Source of the DNA: an uncultured Collinsella sp. | Lineage (GTDB): Bacteria; Actinomycetota; Coriobacteriia; Coriobacteriales; Coriobacteriaceae | DNA length: 40,963 bases | Direction: 5' to 3' | NCBI GenBank assembly: GCA_900551815.1 | Contig: URXE01000010.1 | Location: 1 to 40,963 of the forward strand | In this document: positions 7,777 through 15,758 of the stretch, in pieces | Position numbering within the stretch: position 1 is the stretch's first letter | Layout: every line of letters begins with the position of its first letter | The notes under the pieces: generated by a model | Seen by the model: the letters and a program-made list of their open reading frames with translations, nothing else | Databases searched by the model: none | What the model was told of the DNA's origin: nothing | Made by a program: the position numbers and the translations under genes

Positions 7777-8586
7777 ATGATCGGAACTCGCACTTCATCG
7801 TCCTACACCCCGCATGTCGACGTCGCCCCCGCCGACCGTCCGCTCATCCTGGTGGCGCCGCGCTGGGAAGAGGCGAAGCCGTTTTTGAGCGAGACGCTCT
7901 CCCCCAACGAGGAGATCGCGAGCGTCTTTGTCGATGCCATCCTTGCCGCCGGCGGCCTGCCGCTGCAGATGTCCATTACCGAAGATATTGAGGTTATCCG
8001 TCATTACGTCGATATCGCCGACGGCATCGCCATTCCCGGCGGCCCCGATGTCAATCCCAAACGTTGGGGCGATGATCGACCCTACGACCCCACCCTCTGC
8101 TGCGAGATCCGCGATAGCTTTGAGTTTAAGCTGGTCGGCGAGGTGCTCCGCGCCAAAAAGCCGCTCTTTACCACCTGCCGCGGCACGCAGCTGCTCAACG
8201 TCGCCACCGGCGGCACCCTGTGCATGGACGTGCCGAGCCTGGGCGCTCGCGAGGGCCGCACGCAGTGGCGCCATACCCACGTGCTCAACGACCCCGTGCA
8301 TCCCGTCGAAGTCGTGCCGGGCTCGCTGCTGGAGCGCGCGGTTGGCGGGCACAGGCTGATCCAGACCAACTCCGCGCACCACTGCTGCGTGGAGCGTCTG
8401 GGTAAAAGCACGCGCTTGGTCGCCAAGGCAACCGACGGCGTTCCTGAGTGCATCGAGGTCGAAGGCCAGCCATTCTGTCTAGGCGTGCAATGGCACCCTG
8501 AGTACACGTGGAAGACGCTCGAGACCGACTTTAACCTGTGGAAGTCGTTTGTCGAGGCAGCGGCCAAGGTAAAGCAGACCCGCTAG
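7777..8586 (+). CDS. Gamma-glutamyl-gamma-aminobutyrate hydrolase-like peptidase C26
   Basis: 269-residue class-I glutamine-amidotransferase fold of the PuuD type. Motifs seen: IPGGPDVNP (oxyanion region), the nucleophile elbow TTCRGTQLLN with Cys134, and a C-terminal GVQWHPEY giving the catalytic His and Glu. PuuD-like enzymes release glutamate or a related group from gamma-glutamyl compounds. It lies 52 nt after the amino-acid importer ATPase in the same direction, with a shared terminator after it. This suggests it processes what the importer brings in, for example a gamma-glutamyl peptide; that link is inference. Confidence 0.85.
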   Translation: MIGTRTSSSYTPHVDVAPADRPLILVAPRWEEAKPFLSETLSPNEEIASVFVDAILAAGGLPLQMSITEDIEVIRHYVDIADGIAIPGGPDVNPKRWGDDRPYDPTLCCEIRDSFEFKLVGEVLRAKKPLFTTCRGTQLLNVATGGTLCMDVPSLGAREGRTQWRHTHVLNDPVHPVEVVPGSLLERAVGGHRLIQTNSAHHCCVERLGKSTRLVAKATDGVPECIEVEGQPFCLGVQWHPEYTWKTLETDFNLWKSFVEAAAKVKQTR

Positions 8587-8607
8587 TTCGCGAACCGCAT
8601 AACAGAT

Positions 8608-8650
8608 AAGGGCGCCCCGCCGGCCACATGGTCCGACGGGGCGCCCTTTT
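8608..8650 (+). terminator. Terminator of the ABC importer operon
   Basis: Perfect 12-bp stem AAGGGCGCCCCG / CGGGGCGCCCTT (8608-8619, 8637-8648) ending in TTTT. It lies between convergent genes and could also serve the HPt gene on the minus strand. Confidence 0.9.
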
Positions 8651-8691
8651 GCCTATACGCGACAGGCGCGCAGCCCAAGGCTCGCAAGCTC

Positions 8692-9048
8692 TTATTCGGC
8701 CGCCTCGCGCAGGGCCGACATCGTAGCCGCATATTGCTGCTGCAGCGCATGCATCCCCTCGCGAGCGCCGTCAACGGCATCGGCACCGCGCAGTGCTTCG
8801 GTTACCACGACCGCCGGCTCGTACAGATTATCGAATCCCAGGTTCTGGCTCACGCCCTTGAGCGTGTGCGCTGCCATAAACGCACCTTCGGCGTCTCCCG
8901 CCGCCATGGCGGCCTCCAGCTTGTCCATGCTCTCGTCATCCAAAAACTTGAGGGCAAAGCGGGCGAGCATTTCCTCGCCCATCAGCCGAGCGCACGCGTC
9001 ATCATAATTGGCGCCGATCTTCTCATACGCCTCACGCATGGAAATCAT
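8692..9048 (-). CDS. HPt (histidine phosphotransfer) domain protein
   Basis: 118 residues, all helical in appearance, with the HPt signature AAHTLKGVSQNLGF. His61 is the predicted phosphorylation site, and the surrounding H-x-LKG-x-S pattern is standard for phosphorelay intermediates. It starts at ATG 9048 with AGGAG, 23 nt after the stop of the REC/HD-GYP regulator, so both are probably cotranscribed and act in one phosphorelay. No hybrid kinase is in the window. Confidence 0.88.
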   Translation of the reverse strand: MISMREAYEKIGANYDDACARLMGEEMLARFALKFLDDESMDKLEAAMAAGDAEGAFMAAHTLKGVSQNLGFDNLYEPAVVVTEALRGADAVDGAREGMHALQQQYAATMSALREAAE

Positions 9049-9071
9049 GGATTAAAACTCCTTTGGTCAAA

Positions 9072-10952
9072 CTAAATCGTGGGAAACGCGACAACGTCGG
9101 CGGGACGCGCCAACGTCTCGGCAATATGGTCTTGCACCTCGAGCAGGCAGTCGAGCAGCAGCGGGTTAAAGGTGCCGCACTTACCGTCCAGGATCATCTG
9201 GATTGCTTCCTTGTGCGGGATAGCGTCCTTGTACACGCGCACGCTCGTCAGAGCATCGTACACGTCGGCCACCGAGACCACCTGCGCGGCAATAGGGATC
9301 TCGTCGCCCTTAAGGCCATCGGGATAACCCTTGCCGTCCCAGCGCTCGTGATGCCAACGCGCAATCTGGTACGCATATTCCATAAGCGCATTGCCGACGT
9401 GATGGCGGCCCAGCTCAAGCAACATGTCGGCACCGATCGTGGTATGCGTCTTCATAATCTCGAACTCCTCGGGCGTAAGGCGCCCGGGTTTGTTGAGAAT
9501 CGCATCGTCAATCGACATCTTGCCGATATCGTGCAGCGCCGAAGCCAGGGCAATCGTGGAGCGCTCCTCATTGTCAAGGGAAATGGTGTCGCTACGCTGG
9601 ACCAGACAGCCAAGCAGCAGCTCGGTCAGCTTTTCGATGTTCGTAACGTGCCTGCCGCTCTCGCCGTTGCGAAGCTCCATGACGCCAGCCATGATGTCGA
9701 TGAGCATGCGACTGTTCTTGACACGCTCGTTGTACTGCTGGGACAGCAGGCCCGTCAGGCGGCGCTGTTTGGCGTATAGGCGGATGGTGTTGCTTACACG
9801 GCGGCGCACGACACGGGAGTCAAACGGGCGGTTGATATAGTCCGAGGCGCCTAGCTCGTACGCGCGCAGAACCATATCATCGGAATCTTCGCTCGAAATC
9901 ATGATGACAGGCAGATTGTCACTAACCGATCGGCGCGACAGACCGGCCAGCACCTCAAAGCCGCTTATGCCCGGCATGACAATGTCCAGCAGCACGAGCG
10001 ACAACTCATCGCCATGGCGGTCGACCATGTCGAGCGCCGCACGACCGTTATCAGCCTCGAGGATGCAATACTCATCCTTGAGCATCTCGTTGAGAATGGC
10101 TCGGTTCATCTCGGAGTCATCGACAATAAGCACCAAAGGCTTTTCGCTTTGGAAGACCTCGATGGAATCGGCATCGGTCACGACCGTACCGGCTTTTGCC
10201 TTAGCGCGGCTCAATAACTGGACAGCGCGGCCAACGCCCTCATCGACCGTCTCGCCATGAATGAGAACGCCACCAACACATGCCGTCAAGCTCACGTACT
10301 CATGGCCCGGAATAATCGTGGAACGAACGGCATCGGATACCTGATGCAGGCGACGGGTGAAGTCATCGGAGGGAATATTGGGCATGACAACCACAAACTT
10401 GTCGCAGCCATAGCGCACAAGCTCGTCAGTCGAACGGATTCCGCTACGCATGGCTGTCGCCACAGCACCGAGCGCAAGGTCGCCGGCATGACGACCACAC
10501 GTATCGTTGAAGACCCTGAAATCATCAAGGTCGATCATCGCAATGCCGGCATTCATGCGGGCGCTACGGAGCTTTTCCTCGTAATATCGGCGATTGCGCA
10601 CACTCGTCAGCACGTCGGTGTAGACAAGGTCCTCTTCTGTGGCCTCTTGCTCATCAATCGGACGCACCATCAGCAAGACGTAAGGCTCACCCTCGACCTT
10701 TAAAGGGCGCAGACGGGCGCGGTACTCAACACCATCGTTGAGCAGTTGCTCCGACACCTCACCCGAATCTGCCAAGGCCTCAAGACTCGACTGACGCAGA
10801 CAAGGGCAGCGATTGCCGGCGAGCAAGCAGTTAGGCTCGTTCTTAATCTGGTCGGCCGACAGCAAACGCACCACGGGGTAGGTCTGCGCGACGCGGGCGA
10901 CCTCGGCGGCAGCCTCCTCGTCGGTTAGATTGGCCTCGTGATTATTGAGCAT
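9072..10952 (-). CDS. GGDEF-like / receiver / HD-GYP regulator (likely c-di-GMP phosphodiesterase)
   Basis: 626 residues. Order: N-terminal domain (1-105) with a Cys cluster NCLLAGNRCPC near 41-51; GGDEF-like domain (~108-255); receiver (~272-390) with phospho-Asp323 in LLDIVMPG; HD-GYP domain (~410-620) with LHDIGK and HHERWDGKGYPDG. The cyclase motif is GCDKF (182-186) instead of GGDEF, so synthesis of c-di-GMP is unlikely. The HD-GYP residues are intact, so c-di-GMP hydrolysis is likely. The receiver has Arg (INRPF) where a conserved Lys normally stands. The domain order is unusual because the receiver lies between the two enzyme domains. The HPt gene follows and probably phosphorylates or dephosphorylates it. 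Confidence 0.88.
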   Translation of the reverse strand: MLNNHEANLTDEEAAAEVARVAQTYPVVRLLSADQIKNEPNCLLAGNRCPCLRQSSLEALADSGEVSEQLLNDGVEYRARLRPLKVEGEPYVLLMVRPIDEQEATEEDLVYTDVLTSVRNRRYYEEKLRSARMNAGIAMIDLDDFRVFNDTCGRHAGDLALGAVATAMRSGIRSTDELVRYGCDKFVVVMPNIPSDDFTRRLHQVSDAVRSTIIPGHEYVSLTACVGGVLIHGETVDEGVGRAVQLLSRAKAKAGTVVTDADSIEVFQSEKPLVLIVDDSEMNRAILNEMLKDEYCILEADNGRAALDMVDRHGDELSLVLLDIVMPGISGFEVLAGLSRRSVSDNLPVIMISSEDSDDMVLRAYELGASDYINRPFDSRVVRRRVSNTIRLYAKQRRLTGLLSQQYNERVKNSRMLIDIMAGVMELRNGESGRHVTNIEKLTELLLGCLVQRSDTISLDNEERSTIALASALHDIGKMSIDDAILNKPGRLTPEEFEIMKTHTTIGADMLLELGRHHVGNALMEYAYQIARWHHERWDGKGYPDGLKGDEIPIAAQVVSVADVYDALTSVRVYKDAIPHKEAIQMILDGKCGTFNPLLLDCLLEVQDHIAETLARPADVVAFPTI

Positions 10953-10997
10953 ATGGGGCCCTTTCGATAGTTTCGCATGGTAGCGGTGGGTTCCAAA

Positions 10998-11012
10998 TGT
11001 TACAAGGGTAAC
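10998..11012. promoter_or_regulatory. TGTTAC/GTAACA palindrome upstream of the c-di-GMP regulator
   Basis: TGTTAC-AAG-GGTAACA forms a short inverted repeat about 45 bp upstream of the regulator start. Further TGTTA words occur at 11043 and 11108 in the same 210-nt gap. It may be an operator. No good promoter hexamers could be assigned. Confidence 0.3.
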
Positions 11013-11163
11013 ACCTTGCCGATGCAGGTAAGCACGTGAATGCTGTTACATTTTTATGAGTTGGCAGACGGTGCGATTGAAGCCGCAGGCGTGAGGTTTT
11101 GAGCACATTTGTTAACACGGCCGAAACGTTTGCGGGTGAAGGCTGTTTTGATTTTTACGGCTG

Positions 11164-11961
11164 CTAGAGCTCCAGGATGCCACGGACAGTCTGGGCAGCC
11201 GCTGCCGGGCGATCGCGCAGGCCGTTGTGCGCGCCGGGAACCATTACGAGCGGACAGTCCAAAAGCTCAGCCGCCATCCTCGTTCCCGCCTCGCGGGGCG
11301 TGCCAATCGAGAGCTCGCCCAAAAGCACGGCGGCCACCGTTTTCGACGCGCGAACGCTATCCCAATCGGGAACGCAGGTCATAGTAATCCCGTATTCGTT
11401 CGCCATGAAACTGCGGCCGTTGCGCAGGGCATGCTTGGCTTCTGCCTCGGTTAACTTGGGGGCCTCAGGGTCCGAATCGCCGATGGCGCCCAGGAAGGCC
11501 CGCAATGCCCTGGAGACCTTTCCCGCGGCGATCATCTCGAGCAAAACCGGGGCCGCACCCAGGCCGGCGCCCTCATCCGTCACGGCGGGTTCATGCAGAA
11601 TCGCACGCGAGATTATGGCGGGGTTTGCACGGAGAAGCTCCAGGGCCACCAACGTACCGGCGCTGTGCGCGAGCACGTTTGCCGGAGCGCCAATATGCTC
11701 GATAACAGCCTGCAGGTCGGCGGCCTGGGCGGCGAGGTCGTAGCGTCCGTCTGCAGCGTCGCCGCTCTCGCCGCAACCGCGGCGGTCGTAGGCAATGACG
11801 CGACAGTCACAGGCGAGCTCGCGGGCGATGGCGTCAAAAAAGACACCGTCGACGCAGGCGCCGTGCACGCACACCAAGGCGGGTGTATCGGACGATACAA
11901 CCGGGCCGGCATACTCGCGGCAGGCGATCGTGGTGCCCGCATTCTCGACCGTAAAATCCAT
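11164..11961 (-). CDS. Alpha/beta hydrolase
   Basis: Alpha/beta-hydrolase fold: oxyanion segment VCVHGACVDG, VIAYDRRGCGESG, nucleophile elbow LAHSAGTLVAL (Ser in A-H-S-A-G) and a C-terminal VPGAHNGLRDRP carrying the catalytic His. This resembles proline-iminopeptidase/haloperoxidase-like small hydrolases; the substrate is unknown. Three in-frame starts are possible (ATG at 12024, 11973 and 11961). None has a strong ribosome binding site. I chose 11961 because GGGG precedes it and the domain begins about 28 residues later, giving about 265 aa. It is transcribed divergently from the radical SAM gene. Confidence 0.78.
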   Translation of the reverse strand: MDFTVENAGTTIACREYAGPVVSSDTPALVCVHGACVDGVFFDAIARELACDCRVIAYDRRGCGESGDAADGRYDLAAQAADLQAVIEHIGAPANVLAHSAGTLVALELLRANPAIISRAILHEPAVTDEGAGLGAAPVLLEMIAAGKVSRALRAFLGAIGDSDPEAPKLTEAEAKHALRNGRSFMANEYGITMTCVPDWDSVRASKTVAAVLLGELSIGTPREAGTRMAAELLDCPLVMVPGAHNGLRDRPAAAAQTVRGILEL

Positions 11962-12136
11962 GTTGTGCCCCATCGTCTTGCGTTTTGTTAACAGATTAAC
12001 TGTACCCGACCCGATACCTTTCATGACGCGGCATCGAAGGCAGAGTTAAAAAACGAAACCCGCAAAGCACAAGCCCGGACCATACGTTGGAGCCGATGCT
12101 ATGCTTAAGGTTAATTGTCTTGAGGAGCTTTTACCT

Positions 12137-12913
12137 ATGTCTACGTTTCTGAATGCCAGCCCCATCTTTGGGCCCATTCGCAGCCGTCGCCTGGGCCTTT
12201 CGCTCGGTGTCAACATGATGCCGGCGAGCGGCAAGATCTGCACGTTCGACTGCATCTACTGCGAGAACGGTCTCAATGCCGAGCGCCCCTGCCATGAGCC
12301 GTACAACACAGCCGCCGTGGTGCTCGATGCACTCGAGGCCAAATTGCGCGAGATGGCAGTCGAAGGTGAGCTGCCCGATGTAATCACGTTTGCCGGCAAC
12401 GGCGAGCCCACCGCCGCACCGGAGTTTCCGCAGGCCATCGCCGGCGCTGTCGCGCTGCGCGACGAGCTTGCCCCAAACTCCAAGATCGCCGTGCTCTCCA
12501 ACGGCACGCGCGCCGACCGTCCCCAGGTACACGACGCGCTCATGATGGTCGACGACAACATCCTCAAGCTCGATACGATCGACCCGGCATTTATCCAGCT
12601 GCTCGATCAACCCGTTGGCCCCTACGATGTAGAGCACCAGATCGAGACGTTCGCGAGCTTTAACGGTCATGTCATTATCCAGACGATCTTTTTGACCGGC
12701 GAGTATCAGGGCAAGCTCATCGACAATACCGGCGAGGAGTACGTTGCCCCCTGGCTCGCGGCGCTCGAGCGCATTCGTCCGCAGGAGGCGACCATTTACA
12801 CGGTGGCGCGCGAGACGCCGATCGCCGGCCTTGCCAAAGCAGCGCCCGAGGTGCTCGACGCCATTGCCGCGCGCGTCCAAGCCCTCGGCATCCCCTGCCA
12901 GGTGAGCTACTAG
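12137..12913 (+). CDS. Radical SAM protein
   Basis: 258 residues. The 4Fe-4S/SAM motif CTFDCIYC (Cys35, Cys39, Cys42) is canonical CX3CX2C. It is followed by FAGNGEPTAAPEF, the GGE-like SAM ribose contact, and VLSNGTRADRP. The short N-terminal IFGPIRSRRLGLSLGVN resembles a family of stand-alone radical SAM proteins annotated only generally, with a likely RNA or cofactor modification role that cannot be chosen here. There is no extra Fe-S cluster domain. The start at 12137 is chosen over ATG 12101 because GAGGAG lies 8 nt before it. A TATGCT -10 box lies at about 12099. Confidence 0.85.
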   Translation: MSTFLNASPIFGPIRSRRLGLSLGVNMMPASGKICTFDCIYCENGLNAERPCHEPYNTAAVVLDALEAKLREMAVEGELPDVITFAGNGEPTAAPEFPQAIAGAVALRDELAPNSKIAVLSNGTRADRPQVHDALMMVDDNILKLDTIDPAFIQLLDQPVGPYDVEHQIETFASFNGHVIIQTIFLTGEYQGKLIDNTGEEYVAPWLAALERIRPQEATIYTVARETPIAGLAKAAPEVLDAIAARVQALGIPCQVSY

Positions 12914-12954
12914 CAAAACCACGCAGCAGCTAGTGCCCGCTATCCCGCCCCATC

Positions 12955-13021
12955 AGTTGCGGTGATATAGTTCCTATTTGTGCTGTTAAACCGCTTAAAT
13001 CGGAACTATATCACCGCAACT
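12955..13021. repeat. Long hairpin element, copy 1 (20-bp perfect arms)
   Basis: AGTTGCGGTGATATAGTTCC at 12955-12974 pairs perfectly with 13002-13021 across a 27-nt loop, and the stem continues a few bases after one mismatch. A second copy lies at 36287-36354 with matched changes in both arms. The right arm ends at the -35 region of the map promoter (TATACT at 13043-13048), so it could influence map transcription. Confidence 0.85.
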
Positions 13022-13042
13022 TTTATGGACGCGTGGGTGGGC

Positions 13043-13048
13043 TATACT
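13043..13048 (+). promoter_or_regulatory. -10 box of map
   Basis: TATACT, 25 nt upstream of the start codon. No strong -35 is seen; the -35 position coincides with the end of the hairpin element (CTTTTA at 13020). Confidence 0.45.
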
Positions 13049-13073
13049 AGCTGCGGATGAAAGGAAGTTAGCC

Positions 13074-13961
13074 ATGTATGACAAAGGACCCGTACCCGGC
13101 CGCAACGACGCTTGCTGGTGCGGCAGCGGCAAAAAATATAAGAAATGTCACAGCGCCTTCGACGAGCGCCTCGAGCGCCTGTGGGAGGAGGGCTGGGAGG
13201 TTCTGCCCCGCACGCTCTACAAGACGCCCGCCGACATCGAGGGCATCAAGCGCTCCGCCGCCATCAACGTGGGCGTGCTCGACTACATAGGCGAGCACAT
13301 CGCCGCGGGCATGACCACCAACCAGATCGACCAGATGATCTACGACTACACCGTCGAGCACGGTGGCACGCCGGCCGACCTCAACTACGAGGGCTACCCC
13401 AAGAGCGTGTGCACCTCGATCAATGACGTGGTCTGCCACGGCATCCCCTGCGATACGGACGTGCTGCACGAGGGCGACATCATCAACGTGGACTGCTCCA
13501 CGATCCTAGACGGCTACTTTAGCGACTCGAGCCGCATGTTCTGCATCGGCGAGGTCTCGGCCGAGCGCCAGCGCCTGGTCGACGTCACCCGCGCCAGCGT
13601 GGAGGCGGGTCTGGCAGCCGTCAAGCCATGGCTGCCGCTGTCCGTTATGGCCGAGGCCGTACAAAAGACGGTCGAGGACGCCGGCTTTAGCGTGGTGCGC
13701 GAGTACGGCGGACACGGCATCGGTAAGGAGTTCCACGAGGACCCGTTTGTGGGCTTTACCACCGAGGCACCCGATGTGGACACCATCATGGCTCCGGGCA
13801 TGGTCTTTACCATCGAGCCCATGGTCAATGCCGGAGCGCCCGACATCAAGATTAGCAAGGGTGACGGCTGGTGCGTGCGCACCAAGGACGGCAGCGACTC
13901 GGCCCAGTGCGAGGTACAGCTCGTGGTGACCGAGGACGGTTACGAACTGCTCAGCTGGTAG
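13074..13961 (+). CDS. map: Type I methionine aminopeptidase with N-terminal SEC-C zinc motif
   Basis: 295 residues. Residues ~8-26 form a SEC-C-type zinc motif (PGRNDACWCGSGKKYKKCH), the rest a pita-bread peptidase. Metal ligands are visible: Asp in DCSTILDGYFSDSS (two Asp), His in GGHGIGKEFHEDP, Glu in FTIEPMV and Glu near the C-terminus (CEVQLVV). Map removes N-terminal Met from nascent proteins; the SEC-C tag is known in several Map proteins and probably aids ribosome or zinc binding. The start ATG follows GAAAGGA. Monocistronic, with its own strong terminator. Confidence 0.95.
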   Translation: MYDKGPVPGRNDACWCGSGKKYKKCHSAFDERLERLWEEGWEVLPRTLYKTPADIEGIKRSAAINVGVLDYIGEHIAAGMTTNQIDQMIYDYTVEHGGTPADLNYEGYPKSVCTSINDVVCHGIPCDTDVLHEGDIINVDCSTILDGYFSDSSRMFCIGEVSAERQRLVDVTRASVEAGLAAVKPWLPLSVMAEAVQKTVEDAGFSVVREYGGHGIGKEFHEDPFVGFTTEAPDVDTIMAPGMVFTIEPMVNAGAPDIKISKGDGWCVRTKDGSDSAQCEVQLVVTEDGYELLSW

Positions 13962-13969
13962 CTGTGCGG

Positions 13970-14018
13970 ACGCCGGGCGCTCATGGACTTACAACCGTCC
14001 ATGAGCGCCCGGCGTTTT
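13970..14018 (+). terminator. Terminator of map
   Basis: A 19-bp stem (ACGCCGGGCGCTCATGGAC at 13970-13988 with its complement at 13997-14014) followed by TTTT. Confidence 0.9.
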
Positions 14019-14040
14019 AATTGAGCGTTTTGCCTGATAA

Positions 14041-14076
14041 AACCTGCCAAAATAAACCTGTTCCTTTTTGGCAGGT
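14041..14076 (+). repeat. REP-like TGTCCC palindrome, copy 2
   Basis: AACCTGCCAAAA (arm), a loop with CCTGTTCC, then TTTTTGGCAGGT (arm). The element sits 20 nt before the GTG start of the dehydrogenase, in its presumed leader, where the hairpin with T-run could act as an attenuator. Confidence 0.7.
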
Positions 14077-14095
14077 CGAGCGGAGAGGACTGCTT

Positions 14096-15031
14096 GTGAA
14101 CATCCTGGTTTTGTTGCCCGTCAACGACCGCCATCGCGCAATTCTTGAGTCGAGCGCTCCGGGCGAGGACTTTATCTACACGAGCGCCGATGCCGTCACG
14201 CGTGAGCAGGTCGCCGACGCCGACGTGATCTTGGGCAACATCGACCCTGACATGCTCACGGCATGTGAGCATCTCCAGCTGTTGCAATTGCAGACCGCCG
14301 GCTATGACGACTACCTTGCCGCCGGCACCGTGCCGGCCGACGCCAAACTGTCTTGCTCGGTGGGCGCCTACGGCCAGGCCGTAAGCGAGCACATGTTTGC
14401 CATGGTCCTTTCCATGATAAAGCGCCTGCCCGGCTATCACGACCTACAGCGCGAGCATCGCTGGGAGGACTTGGGCCCGGTCACCTCGCTCAAAAACGCC
14501 AACGTGCTGGTGCTGGGCGCGGGCGATATCGGTGGCCACTTCGCCACGCTCTGCCGCAGAATGGGCGCGCACGTCCGCGGCATCAAGCGCCATCCGCTCG
14601 TCTACCCCATTGTGTTTGAGGACATGGACGGCATGGACGACCTGCCCGAGCGCCTGGCCGAGGCGGACGTTGTCGCATCCTTTATGCCCAGCACGCCCGA
14701 GACCCGCGGCCTGGCGAACGCCGAGTTCTTCGCCGCGATGAAACCGGGTGCCTTCTTTGCCAACGGCGGCCGCGGCGATCTTGTGGTTGCCGACGACTTG
14801 GTTGCCGCTCTGGAGTCGGGACATCTTGCCGGCGCCGCAGTCGACGTCACCGACCCCGAGCCGTTGCCTGAGACAAGCCCGCTGTGGGATGCGCCCAACA
14901 TGCTCATCACGCCGCACGTCTCTGGTTGGTTCCACCTGGCCGCCACGCTCAACAATGTGGTCGACATCGCCGCTGAGAACCTACGTCATCTGCAGGCCGG
15001 CGAGACCCTGCGCTGCTGGATCGAACACTAA
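14096..15031 (+). CDS. D-2-hydroxyacid dehydrogenase (NAD-dependent)
   Basis: About 311 residues. NAD-binding Rossmann motif VLVLGAGDIGGHFA lies mid-protein, followed by FMPSTPETRGL, the NGGRGDLV Arg region, DPEPLPETSPLW (Glu) and ITPHVSGW (catalytic His). Members reduce 2-keto acids such as glyoxylate, hydroxypyruvate or phenylpyruvate; specificity is not visible. I start it at GTG 14096, preceded by GAGAGGA, because the longer frame from 14021 would translate the map terminator edge and the REP-like repeat. The N-terminus then reads as a normal beta strand (VNILVLLPVNDRH). Confidence 0.85.
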   Translation: MNILVLLPVNDRHRAILESSAPGEDFIYTSADAVTREQVADADVILGNIDPDMLTACEHLQLLQLQTAGYDDYLAAGTVPADAKLSCSVGAYGQAVSEHMFAMVLSMIKRLPGYHDLQREHRWEDLGPVTSLKNANVLVLGAGDIGGHFATLCRRMGAHVRGIKRHPLVYPIVFEDMDGMDDLPERLAEADVVASFMPSTPETRGLANAEFFAAMKPGAFFANGGRGDLVVADDLVAALESGHLAGAAVDVTDPEPLPETSPLWDAPNMLITPHVSGWFHLAATLNNVVDIAAENLRHLQAGETLRCWIEH

Positions 15032-15033
15032 GA

Positions 15034-15060
15034 ATTACGCCGTTTTACAAACGGCGTAAT
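15034..15060. terminator. Hairpin after the dehydrogenase gene
   Basis: Perfect 12-bp stem ATTACGCCGTTT / AAACGGCGTAAT with a 3-nt loop, 2 nt after the stop codon. It lacks a T-tract, so it is a terminator or mRNA-stabilising hairpin. Confidence 0.6.
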
Positions 15061-15071
15061 GAGCCGACGCT

Positions 15072-15237
15072 GCGAGCCCGCCGTTTGGCCAATCTGCCGT
15101 TCAATTTCAAAGGCGCGACCAGAAGGTCAGCGCCTTTTCATTTCACGGCACCTTGGCTCAAACGGCGGGCTCTCGCTGGCTTTTGTTCAACCTGCGGCGT
15201 TTTGCTGGCGCGGCCCTACCTGTGGGCTCTCGCTGGC
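15072..15237. repeat. Nested hairpin plus direct repeat in the gap before the toxin gene
   Basis: Outer arms 15072-15092 and 15153-15176 (GCCCGCCGTTTG complementary) enclose a small TGCCGT/ACGGCA pairing and an inner hairpin AAAGGCGC...GCGCCTTT (15109-15137). The word GGGCTCTCGCTGGC recurs at 15167-15180 and 15224-15237. The gap holds no gene. The linkers differ from those of the GTCCTC/TGCGGA family described at 33220. Confidence 0.6.
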
Positions 15238-15263
15238 CATTATTCGACCAGAGGGGTCTAGCG

Positions 15264-15758
15264 CTATTTAAGTGCTGTTAGATAGTTTCTTGCGTTTTCG
15301 ACGTTCATTGCTGCGACGGGCGCATGCGAACAGAGCTTGACATCGTTGGTGACCAGTAAATCTGCTTGGGAGCGTATCGCTGCCGCAATGATTAAATCGT
15401 CTTCGTAATCGCTATGGAGCTCACGCTGCCTGCTCGCCATCCATATATCGCTCAGGTCACAGGGCACTGGCGTGGCAAGCTGCGACAGCACGCTAAGACA
15501 ATCCCATGCAAGCGAAGTCGCCGCCACGGCGGCATCTTGGGATAGTGAGCCATGCTCTCGCCGATACCATGCCTTATGTTCACTTGAAATCAAATAGAAC
15601 AGATCTTTGGACGATGTCGCCGCATACAGCAAATCCACCTGCACCGTGCATGCATCGCGTAAAAACTCAATCGCCACCGAACGACCACGTCGTGAGGGAA
15701 TGAAGTAATCGAGCCACACGTTGGTGTCAACCAAGATGCGCCTTGGAGCCTCACTCAT
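15264..15758 (-). CDS. PIN-domain toxin (VapC-like RNase)
   Basis: 164 residues with the PIN acidic constellation: ILVDTNVWLDYF at the N-terminus (first Asp), DYEDDLIIAAAIRSQADLLVTND (central Asp pair and final Asp with the TND motif). Such toxins cut tRNA or rRNA when freed from the antitoxin. Its ATG overlaps the antitoxin gene's last codons by 8 nt (ATGAGTGA), the usual coupling in toxin-antitoxin pairs. The pairing with a RelB/DinJ-type rather than VapB-type antitoxin is seen in other gut actinobacteria and Firmicutes. Confidence 0.85.
   Translation of the reverse strand: MSEAPRRILVDTNVWLDYFIPSRRGRSVAIEFLRDACTVQVDLLYAATSSKDLFYLISSEHKAWYRREHGSLSQDAAVAATSLAWDCLSVLSQLATPVPCDLSDIWMASRQRELHSDYEDDLIIAAAIRSQADLLVTNDVKLCSHAPVAAMNVENARNYLTALK

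Noticed and set aside
10953..11163. c-di-GMP or other riboswitch upstream of the HD-GYP regulator
   Set aside because: Only short GTTAC palindromes are seen; no known riboswitch core could be recognised.
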